DNA of 64,000 bases. Origin: Winslowiella toletana. Lineage in GTDB: Bacteria; Pseudomonadota; Gammaproteobacteria; Enterobacterales; Enterobacteriaceae. The position numbers and the translations under genes were made by a program. Where the stretch lies: assembly GCF_032164335.1 (NCBI RefSeq), contig NZ_CP134152.1:1054001-1118000 (forward strand), given 5' to 3'. Below the pieces are notes generated by a model. It searched no databases, had not been told where the DNA came from, and saw only the letters and a list, made by a program, of their open reading frames with translations. Positions 36,283-47,308 of the stretch are shown here, in pieces. The first letter of the stretch is position 1. Each line of letters starts with the position of its first letter.

Positions 36283-36506
36283 TCGTTTTCCCTTGAAATA
36301 GAGGGTTTGAAGTGCGACGTCTGGCGACGTCTGGTACATGCATTATCGGAAAAATCCGCTTTCGCTGCGCAACATTAACATTGTCTATTTTTTTATCAAG
36401 ATGCTGACTGAGAATAATCCCGCCAGCTGTGAGACTTATCCCCTTTACGGCGGGTATTTCGGCCAATTGAATGGTTATCTTACCCACTTGAATCCTGTCT
36501 TTTTGA

Positions 36507-36522
36507 CTGTATACTTATACAG
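36507..36522. promoter_or_regulatory. LexA box upstream of dinB
   Basis: CTGTATACTTATACAG is a CTGT-N8-ACAG SOS box, palindromic apart from two inner bases, 19 bp before the dinB start. It should place the gene under LexA repression. Confidence 0.92.
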
Positions 36523-36540
36523 TAATGCCGGAGGAGGGAT

Positions 36541-37596
36541 ATGCGTAAAATCATTCACGTTGATATGGACTGCTTTTTCGCTGCGGTCGAAATGCGCGAC
36601 AATCCTGCTTTGCGTGATATCCCGATTGCCATTGGCGGTAGCCAGAAACAGCGCGGTGTTATCAGCACGGCCAATTATCCGGCACGTAAATACGGCGTCC
36701 ACAGCGCCATGTCTACCGCGATGGCGCTGAAACTCTGCCCGCATCTGAAAGTTGTTCCTGGCCGCTTTGACGCTTATAAAGCCGCTTCCAGCCATATTCG
36801 TGAAATCTTCTCGCGTTACACTTCATTAATCGAGCCGCTGTCGCTGGATGAGGCGTACCTGGATGTCACCGACAGTGAGCATTGTCACGGCTCTGCCACC
36901 TTAATGGCGCGGGAAATTCGGCAGAGTATTGAGCGTGAGCTTAATCTCACCGCTTCGGCCGGTATCGCGCCGATTAAATTCCTTGCCAAAATCGCTTCGG
37001 ATTTAAATAAGCCCAATGGCCAGTTTGTGATTACTCCGGAACAGATGCCGGCATTTTTACAGACCTTGCCGCTGGTTAAAATTCCCGGCGTGGGGAAAGT
37101 GACGGCAAAGAAGCTGGAAGAGCAGGGGCTTTACAGCTGCGCTGATGTGCAAAAAAGCGACCTGGCGATGCTGCTCAAACGTTTTGGTAAATTTGGTCGG
37201 GTACTGTGGGAGCGCAGTAACGGGATTGACGATCGCGAAGTGATTACCGAGCGCGAGCGTAAGTCGCTGGGGGTTGAGCGCACCCTATCGGAAGATATTC
37301 ACAGCTGGGAAGCCTGTCTGAAGATCCTCGATTATCTGTACGAAGAGCTGGAGCGTCGGCTGACGGCGATTAAACCGGATCGACATATTGCGCGGCAGGG
37401 CATTAAACTGAAATTCAGTGATTTTCAACTGACCACCCAGGAGCATGTCTGGCCGGTTCTGAATAAAGATGATCTTATCGGTCTGGCAAAAAAAACCTGG
37501 GACGAACGCCGCGGTGGACGTGGCGTGCGGCTGGTGGGCGTGCATGTCACTTTACTTGATCCGCAGCTGGAGCGTCAGCTGTTACTGGGGTTGTAA
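36541..37596 (+). CDS. dinB: DNA polymerase IV
   Basis: A 351-residue Y-family translesion polymerase, the length of E. coli Pol IV. Catalytic carboxylates are in [15 protein letters not shown] (residues 6-20) and [11 protein letters not shown] (about 100-110). [20 protein letters not shown] follows and the fingers/little finger region is complete. The C terminus ends LERQLLLGL, a beta-clamp-binding motif. The LexA box and GGAGG ribosome-binding site lie directly upstream. Confidence 0.97.
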   Translation: MRKIIHVDMDCFFAAVEMRDNPALRDIPIAIGGSQKQRGVISTANYPARKYGVHSAMSTAMALKLCPHLKVVPGRFDAYKAASSHIREIFSRYTSLIEPLSLDEAYLDVTDSEHCHGSATLMAREIRQSIERELNLTASAGIAPIKFLAKIASDLNKPNGQFVITPEQMPAFLQTLPLVKIPGVGKVTAKKLEEQGLYSCADVQKSDLAMLLKRFGKFGRVLWERSNGIDDREVITERERKSLGVERTLSEDIHSWEACLKILDYLYEELERRLTAIKPDRHIARQGIKLKFSDFQLTTQEHVWPVLNKDDLIGLAKKTWDERRGGRGVRLVGVHVTLLDPQLERQLLLGL

Positions 37597-37771
37597 GATT
37601 AAAGGCAATCCCTGTCAGTATCCATTTCATAAATAGCAGTGATAGTTTTTGCCAGATTGCCAGAGATCAAGGTCAGAGCCGACAATAGTATTGATACTTA
37701 GCAATTCTATTAATTATCAGGATTACTTTATGTAAACCGTTCTCCATTTCATTCAGAAGAGAGAAACCGCA

Positions 37772-39211
37772 ATGAGCAAAAAAGGCCTCACCACCGCTGC
37801 AGGCGCACCGGTTGCCGATAATAATAATTCGATGACCGCCGGACGTCGCGGCCCAATGCTGTTACAGGACGTTTGGTTTCTGGAAAAGCTGGCACACTTT
37901 GACCGCGAAGTGATTCCTGAGCGTCGTATGCATGCGAAAGGTTCCGGCGCTTATGGCACCTTTACCGTCACTCATGATATTACCCGCTTTACCCGCGCAA
38001 AAATTTTCTCTGATATTGGTAAAAAAACCGACCTGTTTATCCGTTTTTCAACCGTTGCGGGTGAACGCGGCGGTGCTGATGCAGAGCGAGATATTCGTGG
38101 CTTCTCACTGAAATTCTATACTGAAGAAGGTAACTGGGATCTGGTCGGGAATAATACCCCGGTATTTTATCTGCGCGATCCGCTGAAATTCCCCGATCTG
38201 AATCACGTGGTAAAACGCGATCCACGCACCAACTTGCGTAACCCGACGTATAAATGGGATTTCTTCTCTCAACTGCCTGAATCGCTGCATCAGCTGACCA
38301 TCGACGCCAGCGATCGCGGATTGCCGAGCTCTTATCGTCATGTCCACGGTTTCGGTAGCCACACTTACAGCTTTATCAACGATCGGCAGGAACGCTTCTG
38401 GGTTAAATTCCATATGAAATGCCAGCAAGGCATTCAGAACCTGATGGACGATGAAGCCGAGCAGTTAATCGGTAAAGACCGTGAAAGTTCACAACGCGAT
38501 CTGTATGACGCTATCGAAGCCGGTAATTTCCCGCGCTGGAAGTTTTATATTCAGGTGATGCCGGAAGCCGAAGCTTCGCAAACGCCGTACAATCCTTTTG
38601 ATCTGACCAAAGTATGGCCGCACGGTGATTATCCGTTGATTGAAGTGGGTGAGTTTGAGCTGAACCGTAATCCGGAAAACTACTTTGCTGAGGTTGAGCA
38701 GGTGGCAATGAGTCCGGCAAATGTGGTGCCGGGCATTGGTTTCTCTCCAGACCGCATGTTGCAGGGTCGCCTGTTCTCTTATGGTGATGCGCATCGTTAC
38801 CGTTTAGGGGTGAATCATCATCAGATTCCGGTCAATGCACCGCGCTGCCCGTTCCATAATTACCATCGTGATGGCGCAATGCGCATTGACGGTAACAGCG
38901 GTAATGGCGCCACTTATGAGCCAAACAGCTTTAACGTCTTTCAGGAGCAGCCGGACTTTAGTGAACCACCACTGTCGCTGGAAGGTGCTGCCGATCACTG
39001 GAATCATCGCGAAGATGAAGACTACTTCTCGCAGCCACGCGCGTTGTTCAATCTGCTGAGCGATGAGGAGCATCAGCGTATGTTCCAGCGTATCGCGGGT
39101 GAACTGAGTCAGGTGCCGGAGTTTATTCAACAACGCCAGATTGCGCTGTTCAGACAGGTCGATGAGGCCTACGGAGCGGGTGTCGAGCAGGCGTTAAGTC
39201 AGCTGAAATAA
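37772..39211 (+). CDS. katA: Monofunctional haem catalase, small-subunit (clade 3)
   Basis: A 479-residue catalase that breaks down hydrogen peroxide. The active-site His lies in [14 protein letters not shown], with [19 protein letters not shown] beside it. The haem-ligand Tyr is in [23 protein letters not shown]. The short form lacks the C-terminal flavodoxin-like domain of HPII. It resembles KatA of Pantoea, Proteus or Vibrio rather than E. coli enzymes. In E. coli this interval holds other genes, so katA is an addition to the backbone. No clear OxyR site was found upstream. Confidence 0.92.
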   Translation: MSKKGLTTAAGAPVADNNNSMTAGRRGPMLLQDVWFLEKLAHFDREVIPERRMHAKGSGAYGTFTVTHDITRFTRAKIFSDIGKKTDLFIRFSTVAGERGGADAERDIRGFSLKFYTEEGNWDLVGNNTPVFYLRDPLKFPDLNHVVKRDPRTNLRNPTYKWDFFSQLPESLHQLTIDASDRGLPSSYRHVHGFGSHTYSFINDRQERFWVKFHMKCQQGIQNLMDDEAEQLIGKDRESSQRDLYDAIEAGNFPRWKFYIQVMPEAEASQTPYNPFDLTKVWPHGDYPLIEVGEFELNRNPENYFAEVEQVAMSPANVVPGIGFSPDRMLQGRLFSYGDAHRYRLGVNHHQIPVNAPRCPFHNYHRDGAMRIDGNSGNGATYEPNSFNVFQEQPDFSEPPLSLEGAADHWNHREDEDYFSQPRALFNLLSDEEHQRMFQRIAGELSQVPEFIQQRQIALFRQVDEAYGAGVEQALSQLK

Positions 39212-39217
39212 TCTACA

Positions 39218-39237
39218 GGGCGGCGTTTTCGCCGCCC
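39218..39237. terminator. Bidirectional terminator between katA and pepD
   Basis: GGGCGGCG at 39218-39225 and CGCCGCCC at 39230-39237 pair around TTTT, between convergent genes. Third copy of this stem in the window. Confidence 0.78.
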
Positions 39238-39247
39238 GCAGTTTTCA

Positions 39248-40702
39248 TTACTTCGCAGGGATTACGCGCAGCAGTTCGGTCAGCAGCGTCCAGTACAGGC
39301 CAACGCTTTCGATATGCACTTGCTCATCCGGCGAATGCGGACCGGTGATTGTCGGGCCAATAGAAACCATATCCATTTCCGGGTAAGGCTTCTTAAACAG
39401 GCCACACTCCAGACCGGCGTGAATCACCTGAATGTTAGGCGTGCGGTTAAACAGCTTCTCATAGGTTTCACGCACCAGCGCCATCACTGGCGAGCTGGCA
39501 TCAGGCTGCCAGCCCGGATAACCGCCTTTTGGTGCCGTTTTCGCACCGGCCAGTTCACCAAGTGAAGTCAGCATTTCAACCACGTAATCTTTGCCGCTGT
39601 CGATCAGCGAGCGAATCAGACAGATGATTTCAGCTTCGTTATCATTGATTGATACCACGCCGAGGTTCAGCGAAGTTTCCACCACGCCTTTCATCACGTC
39701 GGAATTGCGGATTACGCCGTTTGGCGTGCTGTTCAGCAGCGCAAGGAAACGGTCACGGCTGCTGTTGGTCAGCGCCTGAGATTCGCTGGCCAGCGGTTCA
39801 ATCAGCACATTAACATTCTTCTCTTTGGCGCTCAGTTCATTTTGCAGCGTGGCGAGGAAGCCGGTTGCCGCCGCTTTCAGCGCATCGACTTGATCTGCTG
39901 CCACTGCCAGTGTGGCAAAGGCTTCACGCGGAATCGCGTTACGCAGCGTGCCGCCGGTGAAGTCGATAAGACGCAGATCCAGCGCTTTCTGAGTAGCCAG
40001 AAAACGCGCCAGCAGTTTGTTGGCGTTACCGAGGCCGACATGAATATCGCAACCTGAGTGACCACCTTTCAGACCTTTTACCGTCAGCTTCAGCGTCTCG
40101 TAGCCGGCCGGAATAGCTTCACGCTCAACCGGCAGAGTGGTAATGAAATCGATGCCGCCTGCGCAGCCCATATAGATTTCACCTTCCTCTTCGGAATCGG
40201 TATTGATCAGGATATCGGCTTGCAGCCAGCCAGCCTGCAGACCAAATGCACCGTCCATGCCGGCTTCTTCAGTCATGGTCAGCAGCACTTCCAGTGGACC
40301 ATGCTCGACGCTGTCATCGGCCAGCACCGCCAGCGCAGAGGCCATTCCGATGCCGTTATCTGCACCCAGCGTAGTACCGCGCGCTTTCACCCACTCGCCA
40401 TCAACCCATGGCTGGATCGGATCTTTGGTGAAGTCGTGTACCGTGTCGTTATTTTTCTGCGGCACCATATCCAGGTGCGCCTGTAACGCCACCGGCTTGC
40501 GGTTTTCCATTCCCGGCGTGGCCGGTTTACGGATCAGAATATTGCCCACTTTATCGCGGTCAACCCAGAAGCCTTTCTCTTTGGCCCAGGACAGAATATG
40601 TTCGGCCAGCGCTTCTTCATGATAAGAGGGATGAGGAATAGAGCAGATTTTGGCAAAAATATCCCACAGCGGCTGTGGTGATAGTTGAGACAGTTCAGAC
40701 AC
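39248..40702 (-). CDS. pepD: Aminoacyl-histidine dipeptidase (peptidase D)
   Basis: A 484-residue M20-family dipeptidase. Zinc ligands are in ALQAHLDMVPQKN (about residue 80), TLGADNGIGMA (about 120), and TMTEEAGMDGAFG (about 145-155). Length and order relative to gpt match E. coli PepD, which cleaves carnosine-type dipeptides. It is divergent from gpt. Confidence 0.96.
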   Translation of the reverse strand: MSELSQLSPQPLWDIFAKICSIPHPSYHEEALAEHILSWAKEKGFWVDRDKVGNILIRKPATPGMENRKPVALQAHLDMVPQKNNDTVHDFTKDPIQPWVDGEWVKARGTTLGADNGIGMASALAVLADDSVEHGPLEVLLTMTEEAGMDGAFGLQAGWLQADILINTDSEEEGEIYMGCAGGIDFITTLPVEREAIPAGYETLKLTVKGLKGGHSGCDIHVGLGNANKLLARFLATQKALDLRLIDFTGGTLRNAIPREAFATLAVAADQVDALKAAATGFLATLQNELSAKEKNVNVLIEPLASESQALTNSSRDRFLALLNSTPNGVIRNSDVMKGVVETSLNLGVVSINDNEAEIICLIRSLIDSGKDYVVEMLTSLGELAGAKTAPKGGYPGWQPDASSPVMALVRETYEKLFNRTPNIQVIHAGLECGLFKKPYPEMDMVSIGPTITGPHSPDEQVHIESVGLYWTLLTELLRVIPAK

Positions 40703-40955
40703 GATAAGTCTCCTGTTTCGGCAACCGGTTAACCGGTGCGTCGCAAAGTTTCCAGTAAAAGATCGCCGTCAGCGAATCTGACGTGATATGCCAGAGAATA
40801 CCACCGTTTACCGGGGCTTGCGTAATCAGGCGCGGCAAAAAGCTCCAACCAGCTGCACAGGTGCTGGTTTTTAGTGCTCCAGATCCTTATAATCTCGCGC
40901 AACCTTTTCCCACTGCATACTTTTTAAGCCAAGATAGTTGGCCGGGATTCCTTTT

Positions 40956-41414
40956 ATGAGCGAAAAATACGTCGTTACCTGGGACATGTTACAGATCCAT
41001 GCCCGTAAACTGGCTCAGCGCCTGCTTCCTGTGGAACAATGGAAAGGCATCATCGCGGTCAGCCGCGGCGGTCTGGTTCCTGCATCCCTGTTAGCCCGTG
41101 AACTGAACATCCGTTACGTTGATACCGTATGTATCTCCAGCTATGACCACGATAATCAGCGCGAAATGAAAGTGCTGAAACGCGCAGAAGGCGATGGCGA
41201 AGGCTTTATCGTGATTGACGACCTGGTCGATACCGGCGGCACCGCGCAGGCAATCCGTGATATGTATCCAAAAGCGCGCTTTGTTACCATCTTCGCTAAA
41301 CCAGCCGGTCGTCCGCTGGTTGACGATTATGTGGTCGACATTCCGCAAGATACCTGGATCGAGCAGCCGTGGGATATGGGCGTGATGTACATCCCGCCAA
41401 TCGTTAAAGGTTAA
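40956..41414 (+). CDS. gpt: Xanthine-guanine phosphoribosyltransferase
   Basis: A 152-residue purine salvage enzyme. The PRPP motif is [16 protein letters not shown], and [20 protein letters not shown] is the second conserved block. I chose the ATG at 40956 ([10 protein letters not shown]), which gives the E. coli length. A strong terminator follows. Purine salvage and the purine degradation region at the start of the window are unrelated by position. Confidence 0.97.
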   Translation: MSEKYVVTWDMLQIHARKLAQRLLPVEQWKGIIAVSRGGLVPASLLARELNIRYVDTVCISSYDHDNQREMKVLKRAEGDGEGFIVIDDLVDTGGTAQAIRDMYPKARFVTIFAKPAGRPLVDDYVVDIPQDTWIEQPWDMGVMYIPPIVKG

Positions 41415-41442
41415 TCCTCTGCTTTAATGATCCACATTAAAA

Positions 41443-41467
41443 CAACGCCCGGTTTTACCGGGCGTTG
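41443..41467 (+). terminator. Terminator after gpt
   Basis: CAACGCCCGGT at 41443-41453 pairs with ACCGGGCGTTG at 41457-41467, followed by TTGTTTATG. An 11-bp perfect stem. Confidence 0.85.
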
Positions 41468-41547
41468 TTGTTTATGCCTGTCGCGTGTTGACTGTCACCA
41501 GGCTAAACTGGACTTCCGTCACGCCGTGCAGGAAGGAAAGTGTCACC

Positions 41548-42795
41548 ATGACTTCGAAAAATCTCAGTGAAGAACTGTTCAAGCCGCGCTTTAAGCATCC
41601 TGAAACCTCCTCGCTGGTGAAACGCCGTCATCACCCTACATCAGATGTGCATTCGACGCTGGATGGTGAAAGCCATGCTGGCTGGTATCGCATGATTAAC
41701 CGCCTGATGTGGGCATGGCGCGGTTTGCCGTTACAGGAGATCAGTGAAGTGCTGGCGCGCATTGCCGTCAGTGATGTGGAGCATACCAACGAGAGGCATC
41801 TCGATACGGTGATTGGTTATCGCGGCGGCAACTGGATTTACGAGTGGTCAAAGCAGGCGGCGATGTGGCAGCAAAAAGCGATTGAGGCCGAAGATGACGC
41901 CGAAGCAGGTGAGTGCTGGTTGCATGCTGCCAACCTGTACAGCATTGCCGCCTATCCACATATTAAAGGCGATGAGCTGGCCGAACAGGCGCAAATCATG
42001 GCTAACCGCGCTTATGAAGAGGCGACGCCGCGGCTGGCGGGCGAGCTGAAAGAGCTGGAATTTGCTATTCCTGGCGCCAGTGCGGTTACCGGATTTTTGC
42101 ATATGCCGAAGCAGATCCCTGCCCCGTATCCGACGGTGATTATGTGTGGCGGCCTCGATACCTTACAAACTGATTATTATCGGTTTTTCCATGACTATCT
42201 TGCCCCGCGCGGCATCGCGATGCTGACGCTGGATATGCCGTCGGTTGGCTTTTCGGCAAAATGTAAGCTGACGCATGACACCAGTTTCCTGCATCAGCAC
42301 GTGCTGCGTGGCCTGGAAAATGTTCCCTGGGTCGATCATACCCGGGTGGCGGTTTTTGGTTATCGCTTTGGTGCCAATGTGGCGGTACGGTTAGCCTATC
42401 TTGAATCGTCGCGACTGCGCGCGGTGGCTTGTCTTGGTCCGGTGGTGCACAGTCTGCTGACCGATGCGCAGCGTCAGGATGCGGTGCCGGATATGTACAT
42501 GGATATGCTCGCCAGTCGTCTTGGTATGGGTAACGCCGGTGACTCTTCGTTGCGCACTGAACTGAGCCGCTACTCGTTAAAAACTCAGGGGCTGCTGGGG
42601 CATCGCACGCCGACGCCGATGCTGTCCGGCTATTGGGAAAACGATCCGTTTAGCCCGGTCGAGGACTCACGCTTGATTGTCAGTTCTTCCGCTGATGGAA
42701 AACTGCTGCCGATCACTTTCTCTCCGGTTATGAAGAACTTCGACGCGGCGCTGCAACAAATTTGTGACTGGCTGGCCAGGCATTTAGAGAAGTGA
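41548..42795 (+). CDS. frsA: Alpha/beta-hydrolase-fold protein FrsA
   Basis: A 415-residue cytosolic protein of the FrsA (YafA) family, with helical N-terminal domain and alpha/beta-hydrolase C-terminal domain. The usual nucleophile elbow GxSxG reads [10 protein letters not shown] here, with Arg at the serine position, as in other FrsA proteins. It has been linked to enzyme IIA-Glc binding and to the fermentation/respiration balance in E. coli. I chose the ATG at 41548 ([10 protein letters not shown]), with AGGAAGG upstream. Confidence 0.93.
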   Translation: MTSKNLSEELFKPRFKHPETSSLVKRRHHPTSDVHSTLDGESHAGWYRMINRLMWAWRGLPLQEISEVLARIAVSDVEHTNERHLDTVIGYRGGNWIYEWSKQAAMWQQKAIEAEDDAEAGECWLHAANLYSIAAYPHIKGDELAEQAQIMANRAYEEATPRLAGELKELEFAIPGASAVTGFLHMPKQIPAPYPTVIMCGGLDTLQTDYYRFFHDYLAPRGIAMLTLDMPSVGFSAKCKLTHDTSFLHQHVLRGLENVPWVDHTRVAVFGYRFGANVAVRLAYLESSRLRAVACLGPVVHSLLTDAQRQDAVPDMYMDMLASRLGMGNAGDSSLRTELSRYSLKTQGLLGHRTPTPMLSGYWENDPFSPVEDSRLIVSSSADGKLLPITFSPVMKNFDAALQQICDWLARHLEK

Positions 42796-42852
42796 GTTGC
42801 TATTATTCAACAGTTTGCTAAAACTGTCGCTTCACCAATGGAGGTTTAAACC

Positions 42853-43254
42853 ATGACGTTACCGAGTGGACACCCGAAAAGCCGACTAATGAAACGTTTT
42901 GCTGCTCTGGGTCCGTATATCCGCGAGAATAAATGCGATAACGATCGCTTTTTCTTCGACTGTCTGGCAGTTTGCGTCAATGTTAAACCCGCACCTGAAG
43001 AGCGTGAGTTCTGGGGCTGGTGGATGGAGTTAGAAGCGCAATCCGATCGCTTTACCTATGAATACCATTTTGGCCTGTTCGATAAAGAAGGTAACTGGAA
43101 GCCGACGGCAATCAAAGGTAAAGAGAACAATCAGAAACTGGAAGAGACGCTGCGCAACTTCCATGAACGTCTGAAAGAGCTCTTGGCGGGCATGGAGCTG
43201 GGATTAGTTCCGGCGGAGCATTTCAACGATCAGCCGGTAAAACTGACCGCCTGA
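42853..43254 (+). CDS. crl: Sigma-S holoenzyme assembly factor Crl
   Basis: A 133-residue protein that helps sigma S bind RNA polymerase core. [25 protein letters not shown] is the family N terminus in two conserved parts, followed by the aromatic block [20 protein letters not shown]. Position between frsA and phoE matches E. coli. A strong terminator follows. Confidence 0.96.
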   Translation: MTLPSGHPKSRLMKRFAALGPYIRENKCDNDRFFFDCLAVCVNVKPAPEEREFWGWWMELEAQSDRFTYEYHFGLFDKEGNWKPTAIKGKENNQKLEETLRNFHERLKELLAGMELGLVPAEHFNDQPVKLTA

Positions 43255-43293
43255 TTTCGCCATTTGACTGACGATTAAAGCTGAATAAATAAG

Positions 43294-43327
43294 AAAGGCC
43301 GTTCACAGCGTGAGCGGCCTTTTTTTT
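43294..43327. terminator. Terminator between crl and phoE
   Basis: A 13-bp stem (43294-43306 with 43310-43322, one G-T pair) around an AGC loop, followed by a T run to 43327. It is a strong terminator for crl and can also act on the convergent porin gene. Confidence 0.88.
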
Positions 43328-43339
43328 GCTGCGGATTAA

Positions 43340-44440
43340 TCAGAACTGATAAGTCATACCGACAGCAACAATGTCGTCGGTGTTTTGCGCCAGCTTATTG
43401 TCTTTATCCATCAGGTTGATTTTGTAATCAACAAACAGCGACATATTTTTGTTGAGGTAGTAGGTCGCGCCAACGTCAGCAAACTTATAAATATCTGCAT
43501 CACCGATACCATTTTCGATATCTTTCGCCTTGGTCTGCACATAAGCCAGCGACGGACGTAAACCAAAATCAAACTGATATTGCGCGACTAACTCGATATT
43601 CTGCAGTTTATTGGCATAGCCGCTGACGCGCACATCGCTGCCGGCAATCTGTGCAGTACCGCTAATCGGTGACATATTACGCGTTTCCGCCCAGGTCGCC
43701 GCAAGATAGACACCGTTATTGTCATACTTCAGGCCGGTGGCCCATGCTTCAGCTTTATCACCGGTGCCATAGGCCGCTGCTTTCTGCGCCTGGGTGCGGT
43801 TGGAGGAGGAGAGCGCGCCGTTCAGCGTCAGGCCATCCAGCAACTGATAGCCGAGTGATGCTGACATACCGTCGCCGTTAGAACTGGAGGCTGCGCGGCT
43901 GCTGCTCTCATTTTTGCCCTGATACTGTAGGGCGAATTTCAGCCCGTCGACCAGCCCAAAGAAGTTGTTATTGCGGTAAGTTGCCACGCCGTTAGTTCGG
44001 CTGAGCATATAGTTGTCGGCGCGGGTGTAACCGGTGGCGCCGAATTCTGGCATCATATCGGTAAAGGCTTCGACGTCGTAAATCAGGCCGTAGTTGCGAC
44101 CGTAGTCAAAAGAGCCGTAGTCACCAAACTTCAGGCCGGCGAAACCAAGACGGGTTTTGGTTCCGGCAGTGCCCTCGCTTTCGGCATTGCTGGCCGGCAT
44201 ATGGTATTCCCACTGGCCGTAACCCGTCATCAGGTCGTTAATCTGCGTCTGGCCTTTAAAGCCGATACGCACGTATGACTTATCTCCGTCATTGCTCGCG
44301 GTATCGCTCATATAATGCATGGCTTTCACTTTGCCGTAGAAGTCGAGTTTATTGCCGTCTTTATTATAAACTTCCGCCGCCTGTGCTGTGGTCGTCAGGG
44401 CCAGTGCTGCTGTGAGAATTGCCAAAGCGCTGTTCTTCAT
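43340..44440 (-). CDS. phoE: Outer-membrane porin, PhoE/OmpC family
   Basis: A 366-residue trimeric porin. Residues 1-21 are a signal peptide ending TAQA; the mature protein starts [19 protein letters not shown] and ends VGMTYQF with the terminal Phe needed for barrel insertion. The L3 loop region contains [20 protein letters not shown] rather than the classical PEFGGD form. Its place between crl and proB is that of E. coli phoE, and a Pho-box-like site lies upstream, which supports PhoE identity. Confidence 0.9.
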   Translation of the reverse strand: MKNSALAILTAALALTTTAQAAEVYNKDGNKLDFYGKVKAMHYMSDTASNDGDKSYVRIGFKGQTQINDLMTGYGQWEYHMPASNAESEGTAGTKTRLGFAGLKFGDYGSFDYGRNYGLIYDVEAFTDMMPEFGATGYTRADNYMLSRTNGVATYRNNNFFGLVDGLKFALQYQGKNESSSRAASSSNGDGMSASLGYQLLDGLTLNGALSSSNRTQAQKAAAYGTGDKAEAWATGLKYDNNGVYLAATWAETRNMSPISGTAQIAGSDVRVSGYANKLQNIELVAQYQFDFGLRPSLAYVQTKAKDIENGIGDADIYKFADVGATYYLNKNMSLFVDYKINLMDKDNKLAQNTDDIVAVGMTYQF

Positions 44441-44521
44441 TTAATCAACATCCCGAATAGGTAAAATAAATTTTTTGCCGCGTAGGCTCTTGTAAACGCA
44501 GGAACGTTTTACCTGTAAGCG

Positions 44522-44539
44522 GTGAAAGTTTTATGACGT
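44522..44539 (-). promoter_or_regulatory. Pho box upstream of phoE
   Basis: On the minus strand the 18 bp read ACGTCATAAAACTTTCAC, matching the PhoB consensus (CTGTCATA-A/T-A-T/A-CTGTCA-C/T) at 15 of 18 positions. It lies about 80 bp upstream of the porin start. Induction under phosphate limitation is inferred. Confidence 0.75.
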
Positions 44540-44685
44540 TTTTGCTGGTTTCTTGTTAATGGCGAATTTATGGTCCAGGGCTTCAGCGCGCTAAATTGTG
44601 CTTTTCCACCGCTGGCTGTTGGCATCACGCGTTACACCTGTTAAAACGTTTCTTTGCACTCTTTTTATAGCAATGGCAGGAAATG

Positions 44686-45789
44686 ATGAGCGGCAGCCAG
44701 ACCCTGGTGGTAAAACTGGGTACCAGCGTCCTGACCGGCGGTTCACGCCGACTGAATCGGGCACATATTGTTGAGTTGGTTCGCCAATGCGCACAGCAGC
44801 ATGCAGCGGGCCATCGTATTGTAATCGTTACGTCTGGCGCGATGGCCGCCGGGCGTGAACACCTCGGCTATCCTGAACTGCCGCCGACGATTGCCTCCAA
44901 GCAGTTACTGGCGGCGGTAGGGCAGAGCCGGTTGATTCAGCTGTGGGAACAGCTGTTCTCGATTTATGGCATTCATATCGGGCAGATGCTGCTGACGCGT
45001 GCCGACCTTGAAGATCGCGAGCGCTTTCTCAATGCGCGCGATACCCTGCGTGCGCTGCTGGATAACCATATCGTTCCGGTTATCAATGAAAACGATGCGG
45101 TCGCTACCGCTGAAATTAAAGTTGGCGATAACGACAATTTGTCGGCGCTGGCGGCAATGCTGGGCGGAGCCGATAAACTGCTGCTGTTAACTGACCAGCC
45201 AGGACTGTTCACCGCCGATCCGCGCAATAATCCACAGGCTGAACTGATTAGCGATGTGCACGGCATTGATGATGCGCTGCGCACCATCGCCGGTGACAGC
45301 GTATCCGGGCTGGGTACCGGAGGCATGGCGACAAAATTACAGGCCGCCGATGTGGCTTGTCGCGCCGGTATTGATGTGATTATTGCCGCTGGCAGCCGTC
45401 CGGGAGTGATTGGCGATGTGATTGCCGGCAAGCCGGTCGGTACCCGGTTCCACGCGCTGGAAACTCCGCTGGAAAACCGTAAACGCTGGATCTTTGGTGC
45501 GCCACCGGCCGGTGAAATCGTGATTGATGACGGTGCGCTGTCGGCGATGCTGGAGCGCGGCAGTTCGCTGCTGCCGAAAGGCATTCGCCAGGTCGACGGC
45601 AACTTTTCACGTGGTGAAGTGATCCGCATCCGTAACTTGCAGGGTCGCGATGTGGCCCACGGCGTCTCGCGCTATAACAGCGACGCGATGCGCATGATTG
45701 CCGGACATCACAGCCAGCAGATCAGTGAAATTCTCGGTTACGAATACGGTCCGGTTGCTGTGCACCGTGACGATATGATTGTCAGTTAA
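44686..45789 (+). CDS. proB: Glutamate 5-kinase
   Basis: A 367-residue enzyme, first step of proline synthesis. The N-terminal amino-acid kinase domain has [14 protein letters not shown] and [14 protein letters not shown]; the C-terminal PUA domain runs from about residue 275. I prefer the ATG at 44686 ([10 protein letters not shown]), which aligns with E. coli ProB and has AGGA 5 bp upstream; an ATG at 44683 is adjacent. It is followed by proA after 10 bp. Confidence 0.96.
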   Translation: MSGSQTLVVKLGTSVLTGGSRRLNRAHIVELVRQCAQQHAAGHRIVIVTSGAMAAGREHLGYPELPPTIASKQLLAAVGQSRLIQLWEQLFSIYGIHIGQMLLTRADLEDRERFLNARDTLRALLDNHIVPVINENDAVATAEIKVGDNDNLSALAAMLGGADKLLLLTDQPGLFTADPRNNPQAELISDVHGIDDALRTIAGDSVSGLGTGGMATKLQAADVACRAGIDVIIAAGSRPGVIGDVIAGKPVGTRFHALETPLENRKRWIFGAPPAGEIVIDDGALSAMLERGSSLLPKGIRQVDGNFSRGEVIRIRNLQGRDVAHGVSRYNSDAMRMIAGHHSQQISEILGYEYGPVAVHRDDMIVS

Positions 45790-45799
45790 GGAGTTTTCG

Positions 45800-47053
45800 A
45801 TGCTTGAAGCAATGGGTAAAGCCGCGAAAGCCGCCTCTTACCAACTTTCGGTATTATCCACCGTGCAGAAAAATCAGGTACTGCTGACTATCGCCGATAG
45901 CCTTGAGGCGCAGAGTGCTGAAATTCTGGCGGCGAATGAACTGGACCTCGCCGATGCGCGGCAGAATGGCATGAGCGAGGCGCTGCTGGATCGCCTGATG
46001 CTCAATGCGCCACGATTGAAAGGAATTGCTGATGATGTGCGTCAGGTATGCAATCTGGCCGATCCGGTCGGCGAACTGATCGATGGCGGCCAGCTGGACA
46101 GCGGCCTGCGCATTGAACGCCGTCGCGTGTCGCTGGGTGTGGTTGGGGTGATCTATGAAGCGCGTCCTAACGTTACTGTCGATGTGGCGTCACTGTGCCT
46201 GAAAACCGGTAACGCGGTGATTTTGCGCGGCGGTAAAGAGACTTATCGAACCAACGCCGCCACGGTGCGGGTAATCCAGCGCGCGCTGCAACAGCATGGC
46301 TTACCGGCGGGTGCGGTACAGGCAATTGAAAGCCCGGATCGCGAACTGGTTAATCAACTGCTGAAACTCGATCGCTATGTCGACATGTTAATCCCACGCG
46401 GCGGAGCCGGGCTGCATAAACTGTGTCGCGAACAGTCGACTATTCCGGTGATTACCGGCGGCATCGGCGTCTGCCATATCTTTGTCGATCAATCGATTGA
46501 GCGGGATGCGGCGATGAAAGTGATCGTTAACGCCAAGAAACAGCGCCCGAGCGCCTGTAACTCGGTGGAAACGCTGCTTATTGACCAGACGATTGCGGCT
46601 GATTTTCTGCCAGCACTCAGCCGCCGGATGGCGGAAGAGGGCATCAAACTGCACGCCGACGAAAAATCCATTGCCACTTTGCAGGCTGGCCCGGCAGAGG
46701 TGGTGGCGGTAAAAGATGCCGACTACAACGACGAGTGGCTGTCGCTGGATCTTAACGTCAAAGTTGTCGCAGATATGGATGAGGCTATTGCGCATATCCG
46801 TGAACATGGCACCCAGCACTCTGACGCGATTCTGACTCGCAGCATCCAGAACGCCGATCGCTTCGTAAAACAGGTCGATTCATCGGCGGTGTATGTGAAT
46901 GCCAGCACCCGGTTCACCGACGGCGGCCAGTTTGGTTTAGGCGCGGAAGTGGCGGTCAGCACGCAGAAACTGCATGCGCGTGGCCCGATGGGGCTGGAAG
47001 CACTGACTACCTACAAATGGATTGCTTACGGCGACGATACGATTCGCGGATAA
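45800..47053 (+). CDS. proA: Gamma-glutamyl phosphate reductase
   Basis: A 417-residue aldehyde-dehydrogenase-fold enzyme, second step of proline synthesis; same length as E. coli ProA. Catalytic Cys lies in [37 protein letters not shown] and [20 protein letters not shown] are family blocks. AAGGAG lies upstream of the ATG at 45800. In E. coli the tRNA gene thrW follows; here a truncated exporter gene does. Confidence 0.97.
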   Translation: MLEAMGKAAKAASYQLSVLSTVQKNQVLLTIADSLEAQSAEILAANELDLADARQNGMSEALLDRLMLNAPRLKGIADDVRQVCNLADPVGELIDGGQLDSGLRIERRRVSLGVVGVIYEARPNVTVDVASLCLKTGNAVILRGGKETYRTNAATVRVIQRALQQHGLPAGAVQAIESPDRELVNQLLKLDRYVDMLIPRGGAGLHKLCREQSTIPVITGGIGVCHIFVDQSIERDAAMKVIVNAKKQRPSACNSVETLLIDQTIAADFLPALSRRMAEEGIKLHADEKSIATLQAGPAEVVAVKDADYNDEWLSLDLNVKVVADMDEAIAHIREHGTQHSDAILTRSIQNADRFVKQVDSSAVYVNASTRFTDGGQFGLGAEVAVSTQKLHARGPMGLEALTTYKWIAYGDDTIRG

Positions 47054-47079
47054 TTTTCAGCGCTGGCAGGGAAAAACGA

Positions 47080-47232
47080 ATGACGCTAAGCCAATGGTTA
47101 CCTTTTGCTGCTATCGCCCTTGGCCTGGTGCTGACGCCCGGGCCAAATATGATTTATCTGCTGTCGCGCTCTATTTGTCAGGGGCGTAAGGCTGGGCTGG
47201 CGGTAAGAATGGTGATGGATGTAAGGAGATAG
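47080..47232 (+). pseudogene. Truncated LysE/RhtB-family exporter remnant
   Basis: The first 42 codons are a good LysE/RhtB N terminus: MTLSQWLPFAAIALGLVLTP, then GPNMIYLLSRSICQGRKAGL. Family members have about 205-210 residues. After codon 42 the frame runs into unrelated residues (MVMDVRR) and stops at codon 51, so about 80% of the gene is missing. The break at about 47205 marks a deletion or insertion point downstream of proA. Confidence 0.8.
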
Positions 47233-47242
47233 TGGATTAATA

Positions 47243-47290
47243 CGGGTTTTAATCAATCATCCTGAGTCGCCTACGACTCACTAAAACCCG
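47243..47290. terminator. Nested inverted repeat downstream of proA
   Basis: CGGGTTTTA at 47243-47251 pairs with TAAAACCCG at 47282-47290. Inside, TGAGTCG at 47263-47269 pairs with CGACTCA at 47274-47280. The double stem lies between the truncated gene and the convergent SDR gene and can work as a bidirectional terminator. Its unusual nested form could also be an element end left at the break point. Confidence 0.6.
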
Positions 47291-47308
47291 CTTTGTTTTA
47301 CTTATCGA

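Noticed and set aside
37597..37771. Possible OxyR site before katA
   Set aside because: ATAG and CTAT elements occur but spacing does not fit the four-tetranucleotide OxyR pattern.
42340..42380. FrsA missing catalytic serine as a local mutation
   Set aside because: Arg in place of the elbow serine is also found in E. coli FrsA as I recall it, so it is a family trait.
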